From an uncultured Mucispirillum sp. (GTDB taxonomy: Bacteria > Chrysiogenota > Deferribacteres > Deferribacterales > Mucispirillaceae), in NCBI GenBank assembly GCA_944324465.1, contig CALUWI010000004.1:1-64000 (forward strand): a stretch of 64,000 bases of DNA. Reading direction: 5' to 3'. This document shows, one piece after another, positions 53,359 to 63,149 of the stretch (position 1 is the stretch's first letter; every line of letters begins with the position of its first letter). Both the position numbers and the translations under genes were made by a program. The notes beneath the pieces were generated by a model, which had not been told where the DNA came from, searched no databases, and was given only the letters and a program-made list of their open reading frames with translations.

Positions 53359-54135
53359 ATGAAACTGCTTTTTATTGGTGATATAGTAGGCAGAAGCGGC
53401 AGAAAGGCTGTTAAGCATCATCTATCGCACAACCAGTATGATTTTGTTATAGGTAATGTGGAAAATTCTGCTGCAGGTTTTGGCATAACGGATAAAGTGT
53501 ATCATGAATTAAAAGATACAGGTATAAATGCTATGACGGCAGGTAATCATACATGGGATAAAAAAGAAACTATCTCACTTATAGATAACTGGGATTTATT
53601 TATTAGACCTGCTAATTTATCAGACAAACTGCCCGGAGCAGGATATAAAATCTTTGATGTTTTAAATAAGAAAATATGTGTAATAAACCTTATTGGCAGA
53701 GTATTTTTAAATACAAGCAACTGTCCATTTGAAGCATTTAATGATATATATAACCAAATACCTGAAGATGCTTTTATTTTAGTAGATTTTCATGGTGAAG
53801 CAACAAGTGAAAAACAGGCATTTGGATATTTTGCAAAAGGCAGAGCAAATGTTATATGCGGCACTCATACCCATGTGCAGACTAATGATTTAAAAATGAT
53901 TGATACTAATACACTTTATTTAACTGATGCTGGTATGTGTGGAGCTGAATATTCTGTTTTAGGTATGGAAGCAGAAAGCGTTATAGAAAGATTTATTACA
54001 CAGATTCCTCACAGATTTACAGTGGAAACAAAAGGAAATATAATGTTTAATGGTTTTTCCTTTACAATAGATGATGATAATATTATAAGAGATTATAAAC
54101 TGATTAGTGAAGTATATTCAGAAACAGATATATAG
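53359..54135 (+). CDS. YmdB family metallophosphoesterase
   Basis: A 258-residue calcineurin-like phosphodiesterase of the YmdB/DR1281 family. Metal-binding motifs are GDIVGRSG (Asp8), GNVEN (32-36), AGNHTWDKKE (Asn63, His64), VDFHGE and CGTHTHVQTND. Known members hydrolyse 2',3'-cyclic nucleotides or cAMP and affect RNA decay and biofilm formation. In many bacteria it is next to rny; here it follows the YhaM-like exoribonuclease by 7 nt, again suggesting RNA turnover. The length is normal. Confidence 0.93.
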   Translation: MKLLFIGDIVGRSGRKAVKHHLSHNQYDFVIGNVENSAAGFGITDKVYHELKDTGINAMTAGNHTWDKKETISLIDNWDLFIRPANLSDKLPGAGYKIFDVLNKKICVINLIGRVFLNTSNCPFEAFNDIYNQIPEDAFILVDFHGEATSEKQAFGYFAKGRANVICGTHTHVQTNDLKMIDTNTLYLTDAGMCGAEYSVLGMEAESVIERFITQIPHRFTVETKGNIMFNGFSFTIDDDNIIRDYKLISEVYSETDI

Positions 54136-54152
54136 AAAATATTGGGGTTAAT

Positions 54153-54584
54153 ATGAATATTGTTGTAGTATCAGACCATGCAGGTTTTACATTAAAAGAG
54201 GATGTCAAAACATTTTTAGAATCAGAGGGCCATAATGTAATTGATTGCGGCACTTATTCAAAAGAGTCATGTGATTACCCAGATTATGCAAATACTGCAG
54301 CTCTTGCTATATTAGAAGGTAAAGCAGAGCGTGGCATATTTATCTGCGGCACAGGTATAGGTATATCTATAGCAGCAAACAGGCATAAAGGTATAAGAGC
54401 AGCTTTATGTTCAGATATATACAGTGCAAGATTAAGCCGTCAGCATAATAATGCTAATGTTTTAGCAATGGGAGCTAATATTGTAGCTTTACCAATAGCC
54501 AAAGAAATGATAAAAGAATGGTTAAAAGAAGAATTTGAAGGCGGCAGACACGAACGCCGTATATGCAAATTAGATTTAGATTAG
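54153..54584 (+). CDS. rpiB: ribose-5-phosphate isomerase B
   Basis: A 143-residue RpiB/LacA-type isomerase interconverting ribulose-5-phosphate and ribose-5-phosphate. Motifs are [50 protein letters not shown] and the terminal GGRHERRI. It directly precedes glyA, a common rpiB-glyA arrangement. The ribosome-binding site is GGGG-rich (TTGGGG). Confidence 0.95.
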   Translation: MNIVVVSDHAGFTLKEDVKTFLESEGHNVIDCGTYSKESCDYPDYANTAALAILEGKAERGIFICGTGIGISIAANRHKGIRAALCSDIYSARLSRQHNNANVLAMGANIVALPIAKEMIKEWLKEEFEGGRHERRICKLDLD

Positions 54585-54615
54585 TATAATTTTCGCTTTA
54601 AGGAGTTTGAAAACA

Positions 54616-55872
54616 ATGAGTCTTTACGAACATGTAAAACAATTTGACCCAGAAATCTATGATGCCTTAATGAAAGAGGCAAACCGTCAGGAAGAACACA
54701 TTGAGCTTATTGCAAGTGAAAACTTTGTAAGCCCTGCTGTATTAGAAGCAGTTGGCTCAGTTTTAACTAACAAATATGCTGAAGGTTATCCTGCAAAACG
54801 CTACTATGGCGGATGTGAATTTGTTGATATTGCAGAACAGCTTGCTATTGACAGAGCAAAAAAACTTTTTGGTGCAGAATATGTAAATGTGCAGCCGCAC
54901 TCAGGCAGCCAGGCAAACTTTGGTGCATATTTTTCTGTATTACAAAGCGGTGATACTATTTTAGGTATGAACTTATCTCACGGCGGCCACTTAACTCATG
55001 GAAGCCCTGTAAACTTTTCTGGTAAATTCTTTAATGTTATCCCTTACGGTGTAACTAAAGATACAGAAACTATAGATTATGATGAAGTTGAAAAATTAGC
55101 AGTTGAAAATAAACCAAAATTAATAATCGCAGGTGCAAGTGCATATCCAAGAGCTATTGATTTTGCTCAGTTTAGAAAAATTGCAGATAAAGTAGGTGCT
55201 GTATTAATGGTTGATATGGCTCACATTGCTGGTCTTGTTGCAGCAGGAGTTCATGAAAACCCAGTTCCTTATGCAGATATTGTTACAACTACAACACACA
55301 AAACATTAAGAGGCCCAAGAGGCGGTATGATACTTGCAAAAGCTCAGTATGAAAAAGCTATTAACTCTCAAGTATTCCCAGGTATGCAGGGCGGTCCATT
55401 AATGCATGTAATTGCTGGTAAAGCTGTTGCTTTTAAAGAAGCATTAAGCGATGAATTTAAAGCATATCAAACTCAAATTGTAAAAAATGCTAAACAGCTT
55501 GCAGAAACTATTAAAAGCAGAGGTTTCCGTATAGTTTCAGGTGGTACAGACAACCACCTTGTTTTAATAGATGTGCAATCTAAAGGCTTAACTGGTAAAG
55601 ATTGTCAGATAGCTCTTGATAAAGCAAATATTACAACTAATAAAAATACTATTCCTTTTGAAACATTATCTCCATTTGTAACAAGCGGTATCCGTATTGG
55701 TGCTCCAGCAGTTACTACAAGAGGTATGAAAGAAAAAGAAATGGAATTAATCGGTAATTATATTGCTGATGTATTTGAAAATATCAATGACGATAATAAA
55801 ATTGCAGAAGTTAAAGGCAAAGTAAAAGAACTTTGTGCTGCATACCCTTTATACAAAGGAAGGTTATACTAA
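54616..55872 (+). CDS. glyA: serine hydroxymethyltransferase
   Basis: A 418-residue pyridoxal-phosphate enzyme interconverting serine and glycine with tetrahydrofolate. The PLP lysine is in [15 protein letters not shown], and the N-terminal [16 protein letters not shown] is intact. The ATG at 54616 is preferred because AAGGAG (54600-54605) lies 10 nt upstream; an in-frame TTG at 54607 would be only 1 nt from that site. It makes the one-carbon units used downstream by thymidylate synthesis, matching the dCMP deaminase gene that follows after 1 nt. Confidence 0.96.
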   Translation: MSLYEHVKQFDPEIYDALMKEANRQEEHIELIASENFVSPAVLEAVGSVLTNKYAEGYPAKRYYGGCEFVDIAEQLAIDRAKKLFGAEYVNVQPHSGSQANFGAYFSVLQSGDTILGMNLSHGGHLTHGSPVNFSGKFFNVIPYGVTKDTETIDYDEVEKLAVENKPKLIIAGASAYPRAIDFAQFRKIADKVGAVLMVDMAHIAGLVAAGVHENPVPYADIVTTTTHKTLRGPRGGMILAKAQYEKAINSQVFPGMQGGPLMHVIAGKAVAFKEALSDEFKAYQTQIVKNAKQLAETIKSRGFRIVSGGTDNHLVLIDVQSKGLTGKDCQIALDKANITTNKNTIPFETLSPFVTSGIRIGAPAVTTRGMKEKEMELIGNYIADVFENINDDNKIAEVKGKVKELCAAYPLYKGRLY

Positions 55873-55873
55873 T

Positions 55874-56326
55874 ATGAAAAGACCCAGCTGGGATGACTAC
55901 TTTATGGAAATGACAAAACTGACAGCGACTCGTTCGTCCTGTTTACGCCGTCATGTTGGAGCAGTTTTGGTAAAAGATACCAGAGTTATTGCGACAGGTT
56001 ATAATGGAGCACCAGCTGGTGTTACTCACTGCGAAGTAACTGGCTGTCTTAGGCAGAAACTTAATGTGCCTAGTGGAGAACGCCATGAATTATGCAGAGG
56101 GCTTCATGCGGAGCAGAATGCAATTATTCAGGCAGCGCTTTATGGTGTTTCAACAGAGGGTGCAACTCTTTACTGTACAACAAAGCCATGCTCAATATGT
56201 ACAAAGATGATTATCAATGCAAAAATAACAAAGATAGTCTATGAAGAATATTATGAAGACAGCTTAGCAGATGAATTATTAAAAGATACAGATATTCGCA
56301 TACTGCAGTATAAAAAAGAAAAATAA
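55874..56326 (+). CDS. deoxycytidylate deaminase
   Basis: A 150-residue zinc deaminase of the dCMP deaminase/ComEB family. It begins [20 protein letters not shown] and has HAEQNAI and [10 protein letters not shown] as zinc and catalytic motifs. The enzyme turns dCMP into dUMP for thymidylate synthesis, complementing Dut. The start at 55874 lies 1 nt after the glyA stop; an upstream frame from 55835 has no ribosome-binding site. The end overlaps rnfC by 1 nt. Confidence 0.94.
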   Translation: MKRPSWDDYFMEMTKLTATRSSCLRRHVGAVLVKDTRVIATGYNGAPAGVTHCEVTGCLRQKLNVPSGERHELCRGLHAEQNAIIQAALYGVSTEGATLYCTTKPCSICTKMIINAKITKIVYEEYYEDSLADELLKDTDIRILQYKKEK

Positions 56327-57624
56327 TGACAGAATTTGATTTAAAAGGCGGTATCCATCCAGATGCTCATAAAACATCTGATATATCGTCTGTTAGGAAT
56401 TTTACAATTATAGAAGGGGATGAATTTTTCATCCCCTTTGTTCAGCATATAGGTTCACCTGCATCTGCGGTCGTTAATATTGGCGATGAAGTAGAAAGAG
56501 GCCAGCTTTTAGCAGAATGTGGTGTGGGCTTATCTTCTAGGATACACAGCCCTGTAAATGGTAAAATAATTGATATATCAACAGTTTATCATCCTGCTAT
56601 AGGTGAAGTAAGTGGCTGTACAATCAAAGCTTTAAATAATGATACATCTAATTTTAAAAAGATAGATGGTGGAAATGATTTACCAGATTTAGCACGCCGT
56701 GCAGGTATTGTTGGTCTTGGTGGTGCAGGGTTTCCTACATATATAAAATTAAACCCTAATAAGCCAATAGACACAGTGATTATTAATGGGGCAGAATGTG
56801 AGCCTTATTTAATGTGCGACCATGCTTTAATGCGTGCAAAAAGTGAAAATATACTTGCTGGTGCTAAGATGATAAAAGAGCATGTTAAAGCAAGTGTATG
56901 TATTATTGCTGTTGAAAATAATAAAAAAGACTGCATAGCACTTTTAAGGCAGCAGTCTCAAAAATATAATATAGATATTGTTTCTCTGCCGACAAAATAT
57001 CCACAGGGTGGAGAAAAGCAGTTAATTTATTCTGTATTAGGCCGTATAGTGCCATCAGGCAGGCTGCCTGCAGATATTGGTGTATTAATACAGAATGTTG
57101 CAACAGTAAATGCCTTATATGAAGCTGCAGTTTTTTCAAAGCCGCTTTTTGAAAGAATTGTAACAGTATCTGGCGAAGTGGAAAATGCAGCAAACTACCT
57201 TATGCCTGTTGGTGTGCCTGTTGAAAGGTTTTTAGAAAGAACTGGCAATAAATATAAAAAAGGGCATAAAGTTATATTTGGCGGACCTATGACTGGCGGT
57301 TCTGTTGCTTCTCTTGATATACCTGTAATTAAAACAACTGGTGGAGTTCTGCTTTTAAAAAACCAGAAAAAACATAAAATACTTCCTTGTATCAGATGTG
57401 GTAAATGCAGTGAAGTGTGTGTTATGGGACTTATTCCTAGAGAATTAGAACAGAATTTTTTACATAATATGGTTGAAAAAAATGTTGATGAAAAAATTAT
57501 GAGCTGTATAGAATGTGGCTGCTGTTCATATATTTGTCCATCAGGCAGACTTTTAGCGGAAACTATAAAAGCAGGCAAGAAAAAAGCCACTATATTTCTT
57601 GCTAAGAAAAAGGAAAATAAATAA
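56326..57624 (+). CDS. rnfC: Rnf complex subunit C
   Basis: A 432-residue NADH-facing subunit of the Rnf electron-transport pump. A flavin/NAD-binding region contains RRAGIVGLGGAGFPTYIK, and two 4Fe-4S clusters are bound by CIRCGKCSEVC (from Cys355) and CIECGCCSYIC (from Cys394). Rnf couples ferredoxin oxidation and NAD reduction to Na or H export. Its start overlaps the dCMP deaminase stop by 1 nt. The C-D-G-E-A-B gene order is that of clostridial and Thermotoga-type operons, not the A-B-C-D-G-E order of gamma-proteobacteria. Confidence 0.95.
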   Translation: MTEFDLKGGIHPDAHKTSDISSVRNFTIIEGDEFFIPFVQHIGSPASAVVNIGDEVERGQLLAECGVGLSSRIHSPVNGKIIDISTVYHPAIGEVSGCTIKALNNDTSNFKKIDGGNDLPDLARRAGIVGLGGAGFPTYIKLNPNKPIDTVIINGAECEPYLMCDHALMRAKSENILAGAKMIKEHVKASVCIIAVENNKKDCIALLRQQSQKYNIDIVSLPTKYPQGGEKQLIYSVLGRIVPSGRLPADIGVLIQNVATVNALYEAAVFSKPLFERIVTVSGEVENAANYLMPVGVPVERFLERTGNKYKKGHKVIFGGPMTGGSVASLDIPVIKTTGGVLLLKNQKKHKILPCIRCGKCSEVCVMGLIPRELEQNFLHNMVEKNVDEKIMSCIECGCCSYICPSGRLLAETIKAGKKKATIFLAKKKENK

Positions 57625-57625
57625 T

Positions 57626-58606
57626 ATGAAACAGTTAATGAATGTTACTTTTGCTCCTCATATAAGAAGCAGTATGGATACATTTAAAATAATGCTTTTT
57701 GTTATTATTTCGCTTTTACCTGCTGTTATTATATCTATTATAAATTATGGTTTATATGCTTTTACATTATATGCAGTATGTATAATTTCTGCTGTATTTT
57801 TAGAGCATATTTTTTGTAAAATACAAGGCAGAAAAACTACAATAAATGATTTAAGTGCTGTATTAACAGGGCTTTTATTTGCTCTTACTCTGCCGCCAGG
57901 TCTTCCTTTATGGACTGCATTTATTGGAGTATTTTTTGCAATAATAGTTGGTAAAATGGTGTTCGGCGGTCTTGGACAGAACCCGTTTAACCCAGCATTA
58001 ACAGGCAGAATGGTGCTTTTAATATCATTTCCTGCACTTATGACATCATTTCAAGAGCCTCTTTATTCTAATATAGACGCCCTAAGTGGTGCAACTATGC
58101 TTGGAAATGCAAAAACAGATTTATCAGCTTATGGTATTATCAATCATATAAATATAGACTATCATCAGCTTTTAATTTCATCTGGTGGCTCATTAGGTGA
58201 GATTTCGCCACTTGCTTTAATTATTGGCGGTTTATTTTTAATGTATAAAAGAATCATCTCATGGCATATCCCTGTATCTTTTATTGGCACAGTGTTTGTA
58301 TTTACTTTTATTATTTCAAGCATTGATTCTAATATTACAATTTCGCCATACAGTCATATTTTAAGCGGCGGTCTTTTGCTTGGTGCTTTTTTTATGGCAA
58401 CAGATTATTCTACAAGTCCTATGTACTGGGCAGGTAAAATTATTTTTGGTATAGGCTGCGGTATTTTAACAGTATGTATTAGGGTTTACGGCGGCTATCC
58501 TGAAGGAGTAGGGTTTGCAATATTAATAATGAATGCATTTACCCCTATTCTTGATAAATTTTTTAGACCAAAGGTGTTTGGAGATAGAGATGAACAGCTT
58601 TTTTAA
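57626..58606 (+). CDS. rnfD: Rnf complex subunit D
   Basis: A 326-residue membrane subunit with about ten helices. The covalent-FMN motif is visible as LSGATML, with acceptor Thr157. Conserved loops include FGGLGQNPFNPALTGR and MATDYSTSPM. The ATG at 57626 is used; an earlier in-frame start at 57599 lies inside rnfC without a ribosome-binding site. AAGGA lies about 12 nt upstream of the ATG. Confidence 0.94.
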   Translation: MKQLMNVTFAPHIRSSMDTFKIMLFVIISLLPAVIISIINYGLYAFTLYAVCIISAVFLEHIFCKIQGRKTTINDLSAVLTGLLFALTLPPGLPLWTAFIGVFFAIIVGKMVFGGLGQNPFNPALTGRMVLLISFPALMTSFQEPLYSNIDALSGATMLGNAKTDLSAYGIINHINIDYHQLLISSGGSLGEISPLALIIGGLFLMYKRIISWHIPVSFIGTVFVFTFIISSIDSNITISPYSHILSGGLLLGAFFMATDYSTSPMYWAGKIIFGIGCGILTVCIRVYGGYPEGVGFAILIMNAFTPILDKFFRPKVFGDRDEQLF

Positions 58607-59135
58607 ATCTGTATTTACCATAACAATAATAACTGTATTAGCAGGTGTTATGCTTGCATTATCATATTCTTTTACAAAAGATAAGATTGCTTATCAGGAA
58701 AGACAGGAAATTTTAAATGCTTTTAAATCTATTCTGCCTTACCATAATAATGAGCCGGATAAAGATTATGAGATTATAAATAACCAGAAAGTATTTATTG
58801 CAAAAGATAACGGCACTATTACAGGCTATGCAGTAAATGTTATAAATACTCAAGGATATGGTGGTGCAATATCCATTTTAACTGGTACAGACAGCAATGG
58901 TGCAGTATCTGGTGTTGCCATAATTTATCATTCGGAAACACCAGGTCTTGGTGATAAAATAACAAACAAATCCTTTTTAGATTTATTTAAAGGTTTTACA
59001 GTAAATGATAAAATAGCTGTAAAAAAAGACGGCGGTACTATTGAGCAGTTCAGCGGTGCAACAATAAGTCCGCGGGCTGTTGCTGCAGGTGTAAAAGACA
59101 GTTTAACAGTTATTAATGGTATGATAGGTAAATGA
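58590..59135 (+). CDS. rnfG: Rnf complex subunit G
   Basis: A 181-residue subunit: one membrane helix (about 8-28) and a periplasm-facing FMN-binding domain with SGATISPRAV, flavinylated Thr158. It starts at ATG 58590, where GGAGATAGAG provides the ribosome-binding site, overlapping rnfD by 17 nt. The flavin transferase (ApbE) needed to attach the FMN is not in this window. Confidence 0.94.
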   Translation: MNSFFKSVFTITIITVLAGVMLALSYSFTKDKIAYQERQEILNAFKSILPYHNNEPDKDYEIINNQKVFIAKDNGTITGYAVNVINTQGYGGAISILTGTDSNGAVSGVAIIYHSETPGLGDKITNKSFLDLFKGFTVNDKIAVKKDGGTIEQFSGATISPRAVAAGVKDSLTVINGMIGK

Positions 59136-59136
59136 T

Positions 59137-59736
59137 ATGATAAAAAATATTATAACAAATGGTTTATACAGCAATAATGCTATTTTTAAACAGATGCTTG
59201 GTCTTTGTCCTACTTTAGCAGTAACCACAAGTGCTGTAAATGCACTTGGTATGGGGCTTGCAACTACTGCTGTTTTAACTGGCTCTAATTTAGTAATATC
59301 ATTAATTGCAAGATATATACCTAAAAATGTAAGGATACCAGCATATATTGTAGTTATAGCGTGTTTTGTTACAATTATTGACCAGATGATGAAAGCAAAT
59401 TTTTATTCACTTCATAAAGTTTTAGGAATTTTTATACCATTAATTGTAGTAAACTGCATTGTTTTAGGCAGGGCAGAGGCTTTTGCATCAAAAAACAATC
59501 CATTATATTCATTAATTGATGGAATAAGTGTAGGTATAGGTTTTACAATAGCATTATTTATACTTGGTTCTTTTAGAGAAATAATTGGAGCTGGCACATT
59601 TTTTAATATGCCTGTAATGCTTTCTTCTTATAACCCGCTTTTAATAGCTGTTATGCCGCCAGGAGCTTTTTTATTTTTAGGCTTTTTATTTGCAGGAAAA
59701 CAGTTTATTGACAGCAAAATGAAAGGTGAAAAATAA
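59137..59736 (+). CDS. rnfE: Rnf complex subunit E
   Basis: A 199-residue six-helix membrane subunit of the RnfA/E and NqrD/E family. The E type is indicated by the leading NNAIFKQMLGLCPTLAVTTS. The second half has FREIIGAGTFF. Two half-channel helices inverted relative to those in RnfA form the pump core. Its end overlaps rnfA by 1 nt. Confidence 0.94.
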   Translation: MIKNIITNGLYSNNAIFKQMLGLCPTLAVTTSAVNALGMGLATTAVLTGSNLVISLIARYIPKNVRIPAYIVVIACFVTIIDQMMKANFYSLHKVLGIFIPLIVVNCIVLGRAEAFASKNNPLYSLIDGISVGIGFTIALFILGSFREIIGAGTFFNMPVMLSSYNPLLIAVMPPGAFLFLGFLFAGKQFIDSKMKGEK

Positions 59737-60314
59737 TGGAACATTTACTTCTTCTTTTTGTTGGTGCTGCATTAGTAAATAATATAGTATTAAGCAGATT
59801 TTTAGGAATATGCCCATTTATGGGAGTATCAAAAAGCACTGAAACTGCTGTTGGTATGAGTTTATCTGTTGCATTTGTTATGACAATATCGGCTGTTGTA
59901 TCTTTTTTAATAGATAAATATATATTAGTTCCATTATCTCTTGAATATTTAAGAACTATTGTTTTTATATTAATAATAGCATCTCTTGTGCAGTTTGTAG
60001 AAATGGTAATAGAAAAAACTCTGCCAGAACTTTATTCTGGTTTAGGTATATATCTTCCTTTAATTACAACTAACTGTGCAGTTTTAGGTGTAGCATTATT
60101 AAATGTTCAGTTTAAATATTCATTTATAGAAATGCTTATATTCAGCTTTGGAACGGCAGCTGGTTTTGGGCTTGCATTAATTTTATTTGCAGGTTTAAGA
60201 GAAAGGATAGCTTATTCTTCTGTGCCTAAATATTTTCAAGGAATGCCTATAGTATTTATTATGGCAGGTATACTTTCTCTTGCTTTTATGGGTTTTTCAG
60301 GTATGGTGAAATAA
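59736..60314 (+). CDS. rnfA: Rnf complex subunit A
   Basis: A 192-residue six-helix membrane subunit paired with RnfE in the pump. The A type is shown by VNNIVLSRFLGICPFMGVS and the later GLGIYLPLITTNCAVLG. Each subunit supplies a cysteine (here in LGICPF and TNCAVLG) that helps ligate the intramembrane 2Fe-2S cluster. It starts on the last base of rnfE. Confidence 0.95.
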   Translation: MEHLLLLFVGAALVNNIVLSRFLGICPFMGVSKSTETAVGMSLSVAFVMTISAVVSFLIDKYILVPLSLEYLRTIVFILIIASLVQFVEMVIEKTLPELYSGLGIYLPLITTNCAVLGVALLNVQFKYSFIEMLIFSFGTAAGFGLALILFAGLRERIAYSSVPKYFQGMPIVFIMAGILSLAFMGFSGMVK

Positions 60315-60315
60315 T

Positions 60316-61089
60316 ATGATAGAAGCAGTATTAGTATTAGGTATAATAGGACTTATTGCAGGCAGCGGGCTTGCTTTTGCTTCTAAATATTTTTATGTTG
60401 TAAAAGATGAAAGAATAGAAGTAGTAAAAGATATGTTATCAGGTGCAAACTGTGGAGCCTGTGGATATGCAGGGTGTGCAGCATTAGCAAAGGCTATTTG
60501 CGAAGGCACTGCACCTGTAAGCCTGTGTGCAGCTTTAAAAGACAGTGAAATAAAAAATATATCAAGTTTATTAGGTCTTGAAAGCACTGAAAGTGTAAAG
60601 AAAAAAGCCTATGTTAGATGTACAGGTGGTATAAACTGCCAGAACAGATATGAATATTTTGGACCTAATGACTGCCTGTTAATGAGCCAGTATGATGGCG
60701 GTATAAAAGCATGTAAATATGGATGTGTTGGTGGCGGTACTTGTGAAAAAGCATGTCCGTTTGATGCAATACATGTTGGTAAAAACGGCTTTGCAGAAGT
60801 AGATTATGAAAAATGTACAGGCTGTGGGTTGTGTGTTGCAGAATGTCCTAAACACTTAATATTTTTAGAAAGTGAGCATAAAGTTAATGTGGCATGTCTT
60901 TCAAATGAAAAGGGCGGTCTGCAGAAAAAGTTTTGCAATACAGGCTGTGTAGGCTGTAAATTATGCGAAAAAGCTTGCGAATATGATGCAATTTATGTAA
61001 ATAACTTTCTTGCATCTATAGATTATACTAAATGTATAAACTGTGGTAAATGTGAAGAAGTTTGTCCAAGTGATACAATAAAATTATAA
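60316..61089 (+). CDS. rnfB: Rnf complex subunit B
   Basis: A 257-residue ferredoxin-like subunit. An N-terminal membrane helix (about 2-22) is followed by a 4Fe-4S motif GANCGACGYAGC (Cys46, 49, 54, then 71), and then by several ferredoxin-type clusters, e.g. CTGCGLCVAECPK and CINCGKCEEVCPS. It takes electrons from ferredoxin. It ends the rnf operon; a 64-nt gap precedes pyrF, with no strong terminator. Confidence 0.95.
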   Translation: MIEAVLVLGIIGLIAGSGLAFASKYFYVVKDERIEVVKDMLSGANCGACGYAGCAALAKAICEGTAPVSLCAALKDSEIKNISSLLGLESTESVKKKAYVRCTGGINCQNRYEYFGPNDCLLMSQYDGGIKACKYGCVGGGTCEKACPFDAIHVGKNGFAEVDYEKCTGCGLCVAECPKHLIFLESEHKVNVACLSNEKGGLQKKFCNTGCVGCKLCEKACEYDAIYVNNFLASIDYTKCINCGKCEEVCPSDTIKL

Positions 61090-61153
61090 ATATAAATTGA
61101 AGTTTTTAAAATAATATGATAGTGTAATACAAAATAGGTTAACAGGGTTTAAT

Positions 61154-61858
61154 ATGGAAATAATTACAGCATTAGATTTTGATAATATTAATAAAGCTAA
61201 AGAGCTTGTAAAAAAAGTAGGCTCAAATATTTCTTATTATAAAGTAGGGTTAGAGCTTTTTGTTTCAAGCGGTCCTGCTATTATTGACTGGCTTAAATCA
61301 GAAAATAAAAAAGTGTTTCTTGATTTAAAATTTCATGATATACCAAACACTGCTTCCCGTGCTGTATCTGCAGCTGCTAATTATGGTGCGGATATTATTA
61401 ATATTCACACACAAGGCGGCAAACAGATGATGCAGAAATGTGTGGAAGAACTGCAAAATGAATGCAGCAGAAAAAACCTTGTAAGACCATTATTAATTGG
61501 TGTTACTGTACTTACAAGTTTAGATGACAGTCATTTAATGGAATACGGCATTAATGATTTTTCAGCTGTTGGCTATGTTTTAAAATTAGCAGGCTTTGCA
61601 AAAGAATGTGGCCTTGACGGTGTTGTTTCCAGTGCAAAAGAAACAAAAATTATTAAAGAAAATTTAGGCAGTGATTTTATTACTGTAACACCAGGTATCA
61701 GACCAGCAGGTGCTGATATTACTGACCAAAAAAGAGTTGTTACGCCAAAAGATGCTCTGCATCTTGGCTCTGATTATATAGTTATAGGCAGACCTATTAC
61801 GGCAGCTAATGACCCAGCTTATGCAGCAGAAGTAATATTAAAGGAGATTAATGAATAA
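61154..61858 (+). CDS. pyrF: orotidine 5'-phosphate decarboxylase
   Basis: A 234-residue type-1 OMP decarboxylase, the last step to UMP. The family motif FLDLKFHDIPNTA carries the catalytic Lys and Asp, and TPGIRPAG and IVIGRPIT form the phosphate site. A weak promoter-like pair (TTGAAG and TAGTGT, 17 nt apart) lies at 61097-61125, just after rnfB. Its end overlaps pyrE by 8 nt. Confidence 0.96.
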   Translation: MEIITALDFDNINKAKELVKKVGSNISYYKVGLELFVSSGPAIIDWLKSENKKVFLDLKFHDIPNTASRAVSAAANYGADIINIHTQGGKQMMQKCVEELQNECSRKNLVRPLLIGVTVLTSLDDSHLMEYGINDFSAVGYVLKLAGFAKECGLDGVVSSAKETKIIKENLGSDFITVTPGIRPAGADITDQKRVVTPKDALHLGSDYIVIGRPITAANDPAYAAEVILKEINE

Positions 61859-62438
61859 TATGAATAGTGATGCAGTTGTTAAAAATTATGAAGAACATGG
61901 AGCTTTATTAAGAGGACATTTTCTTCTTTCATCAGGTCTTCACTCTGATGCTTATCTTCAATCTGAGCTTATTATGCAGGACCCTGCTAATGCAAAAAAA
62001 GTTATCAGCGGATTAGTTGATGTATTAAAAGATTTAGATTTTACAACAATTGTAAGCCCTGCAATAGGCGGCATTAGATTTGGATATGAACTTGCATCTC
62101 AAATGAATAAAAGAACTCTTTTCACAGAAAGAGTTGATGGTGTAATGACTTTCCGCCGTGGTTTTACACTGCAAAAAGGTGAGAAAGTTTTAGTTGCAGA
62201 AGATGTAGTTACTACTGGTAAATCTACTAAAGAATGTATGAAAGCAGTAGAAGAAGCAGGCGGTATTGTTGTTGGTATTGCTTCTATTATTGACAGAAGC
62301 TCTGGCACAGCTGGTTTTAGTGTTCCTTTTTATCCGCTTGCTGCTGTTGATGTAAAAAGCTATAATGCAGAAGAATGTCCAATGTGTAAAGAAGGTATTC
62401 CTTGTGTTAAACCAGGAAGCCGTGTTTTTGCAAAATAA
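61851..62438 (+). CDS. pyrE: orotate phosphoribosyltransferase
   Basis: A 195-residue type-I phosphoribosyltransferase making OMP from orotate. The PRPP loop is KVLVAEDVVTTGKSTKE, and the N-terminal SSGLHSDAYLQSE is typical of the longer PyrE group. A C-terminal cysteine-rich tail (ECPMCKEGIPCVKPGSR) is characteristic of this subgroup. AAGGAG sits 4 nt upstream of the ATG at 61851; a second in-frame ATG at 61860 is less well spaced. Confidence 0.95.
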   Translation: MNNMNSDAVVKNYEEHGALLRGHFLLSSGLHSDAYLQSELIMQDPANAKKVISGLVDVLKDLDFTTIVSPAIGGIRFGYELASQMNKRTLFTERVDGVMTFRRGFTLQKGEKVLVAEDVVTTGKSTKECMKAVEEAGGIVVGIASIIDRSSGTAGFSVPFYPLAAVDVKSYNAEECPMCKEGIPCVKPGSRVFAK

Positions 62439-62453
62439 ATAAGGAAACAGTCT

Positions 62454-63149
62454 ATGGAAACTATTACTGCTGTCAAAAAACTTATTAAACCAGATTTACA
62501 GCTTTGGGTGGCAGTAAGTGGCACACAAAGGCTGTTTTTTACAAAAGTAAGTGATGTTTATGATACATCATTTACAATACTTCCGCCAACAGATAATGGT
62601 GAAAATCTTATTGTAACAAAAAAAACTGAATTAGAGTTTATGTTTACAATAGAAAGTGGTAAGTATTTCTTTACAACTAAACCAATAGGTATTATAAAAG
62701 AGAATATTACTCTTTTAGCTATTGAGCTGCCTGCAAGTATTCAAAGAAGTGAAATGCGGGCTTTTTACAGGGTGGAAATGCTTAGGCGTATACCTGTAAA
62801 ACTTGTTCGAGTAGCTGCTGGGCTTAATGGAACTGATTACCAAAAAAATGATATAGTTACAATGACTTGCACTGACCTTTCCGGCGGTGGTATGAAGCTA
62901 ATCAGTCCCGTGCCTTTAGATAAAGATGATGAATTAGAAATAGATTTAAGCGGCCTTGTAGATGGTCTTGACAATGTTGGTGCGAAAGTAATTAGATATA
63001 TAGGAGTGGAAGAAGAAGGCCATGCTGTTGGAATAATGTTTACATCTTTAACAGAATCTGCTAGAGATAAAATAATAAGGTGTGTTTTTCAGCGTCAATA
63101 CAATAAAGAAAGATTAACAGATAATTTTAGGAGGAAAAATGTCTTTTAA
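62454..63149 (+). CDS. PilZ domain protein, YcgR-like
   Basis: A 231-residue protein with an N-terminal beta-rich domain (about 1-95, YcgR-N-like) and a C-terminal PilZ domain (about 100-215). The c-di-GMP-binding pieces are present: the arginine-rich RAFYRVEMLRR and the DLSGGGMKL loop (usual form D/NxSxxG). AAGGAAAC precedes the ATG. Known members brake the flagellar motor. It overlaps the STAS gene by 11 nt, and the pair follows the pyrimidine genes, so function is not suggested by context except by the STAS partner. c-di-GMP binding is inferred. Confidence 0.88.
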   Translation: METITAVKKLIKPDLQLWVAVSGTQRLFFTKVSDVYDTSFTILPPTDNGENLIVTKKTELEFMFTIESGKYFFTTKPIGIIKENITLLAIELPASIQRSEMRAFYRVEMLRRIPVKLVRVAAGLNGTDYQKNDIVTMTCTDLSGGGMKLISPVPLDKDDELEIDLSGLVDGLDNVGAKVIRYIGVEEEGHAVGIMFTSLTESARDKIIRCVFQRQYNKERLTDNFRRKNVF

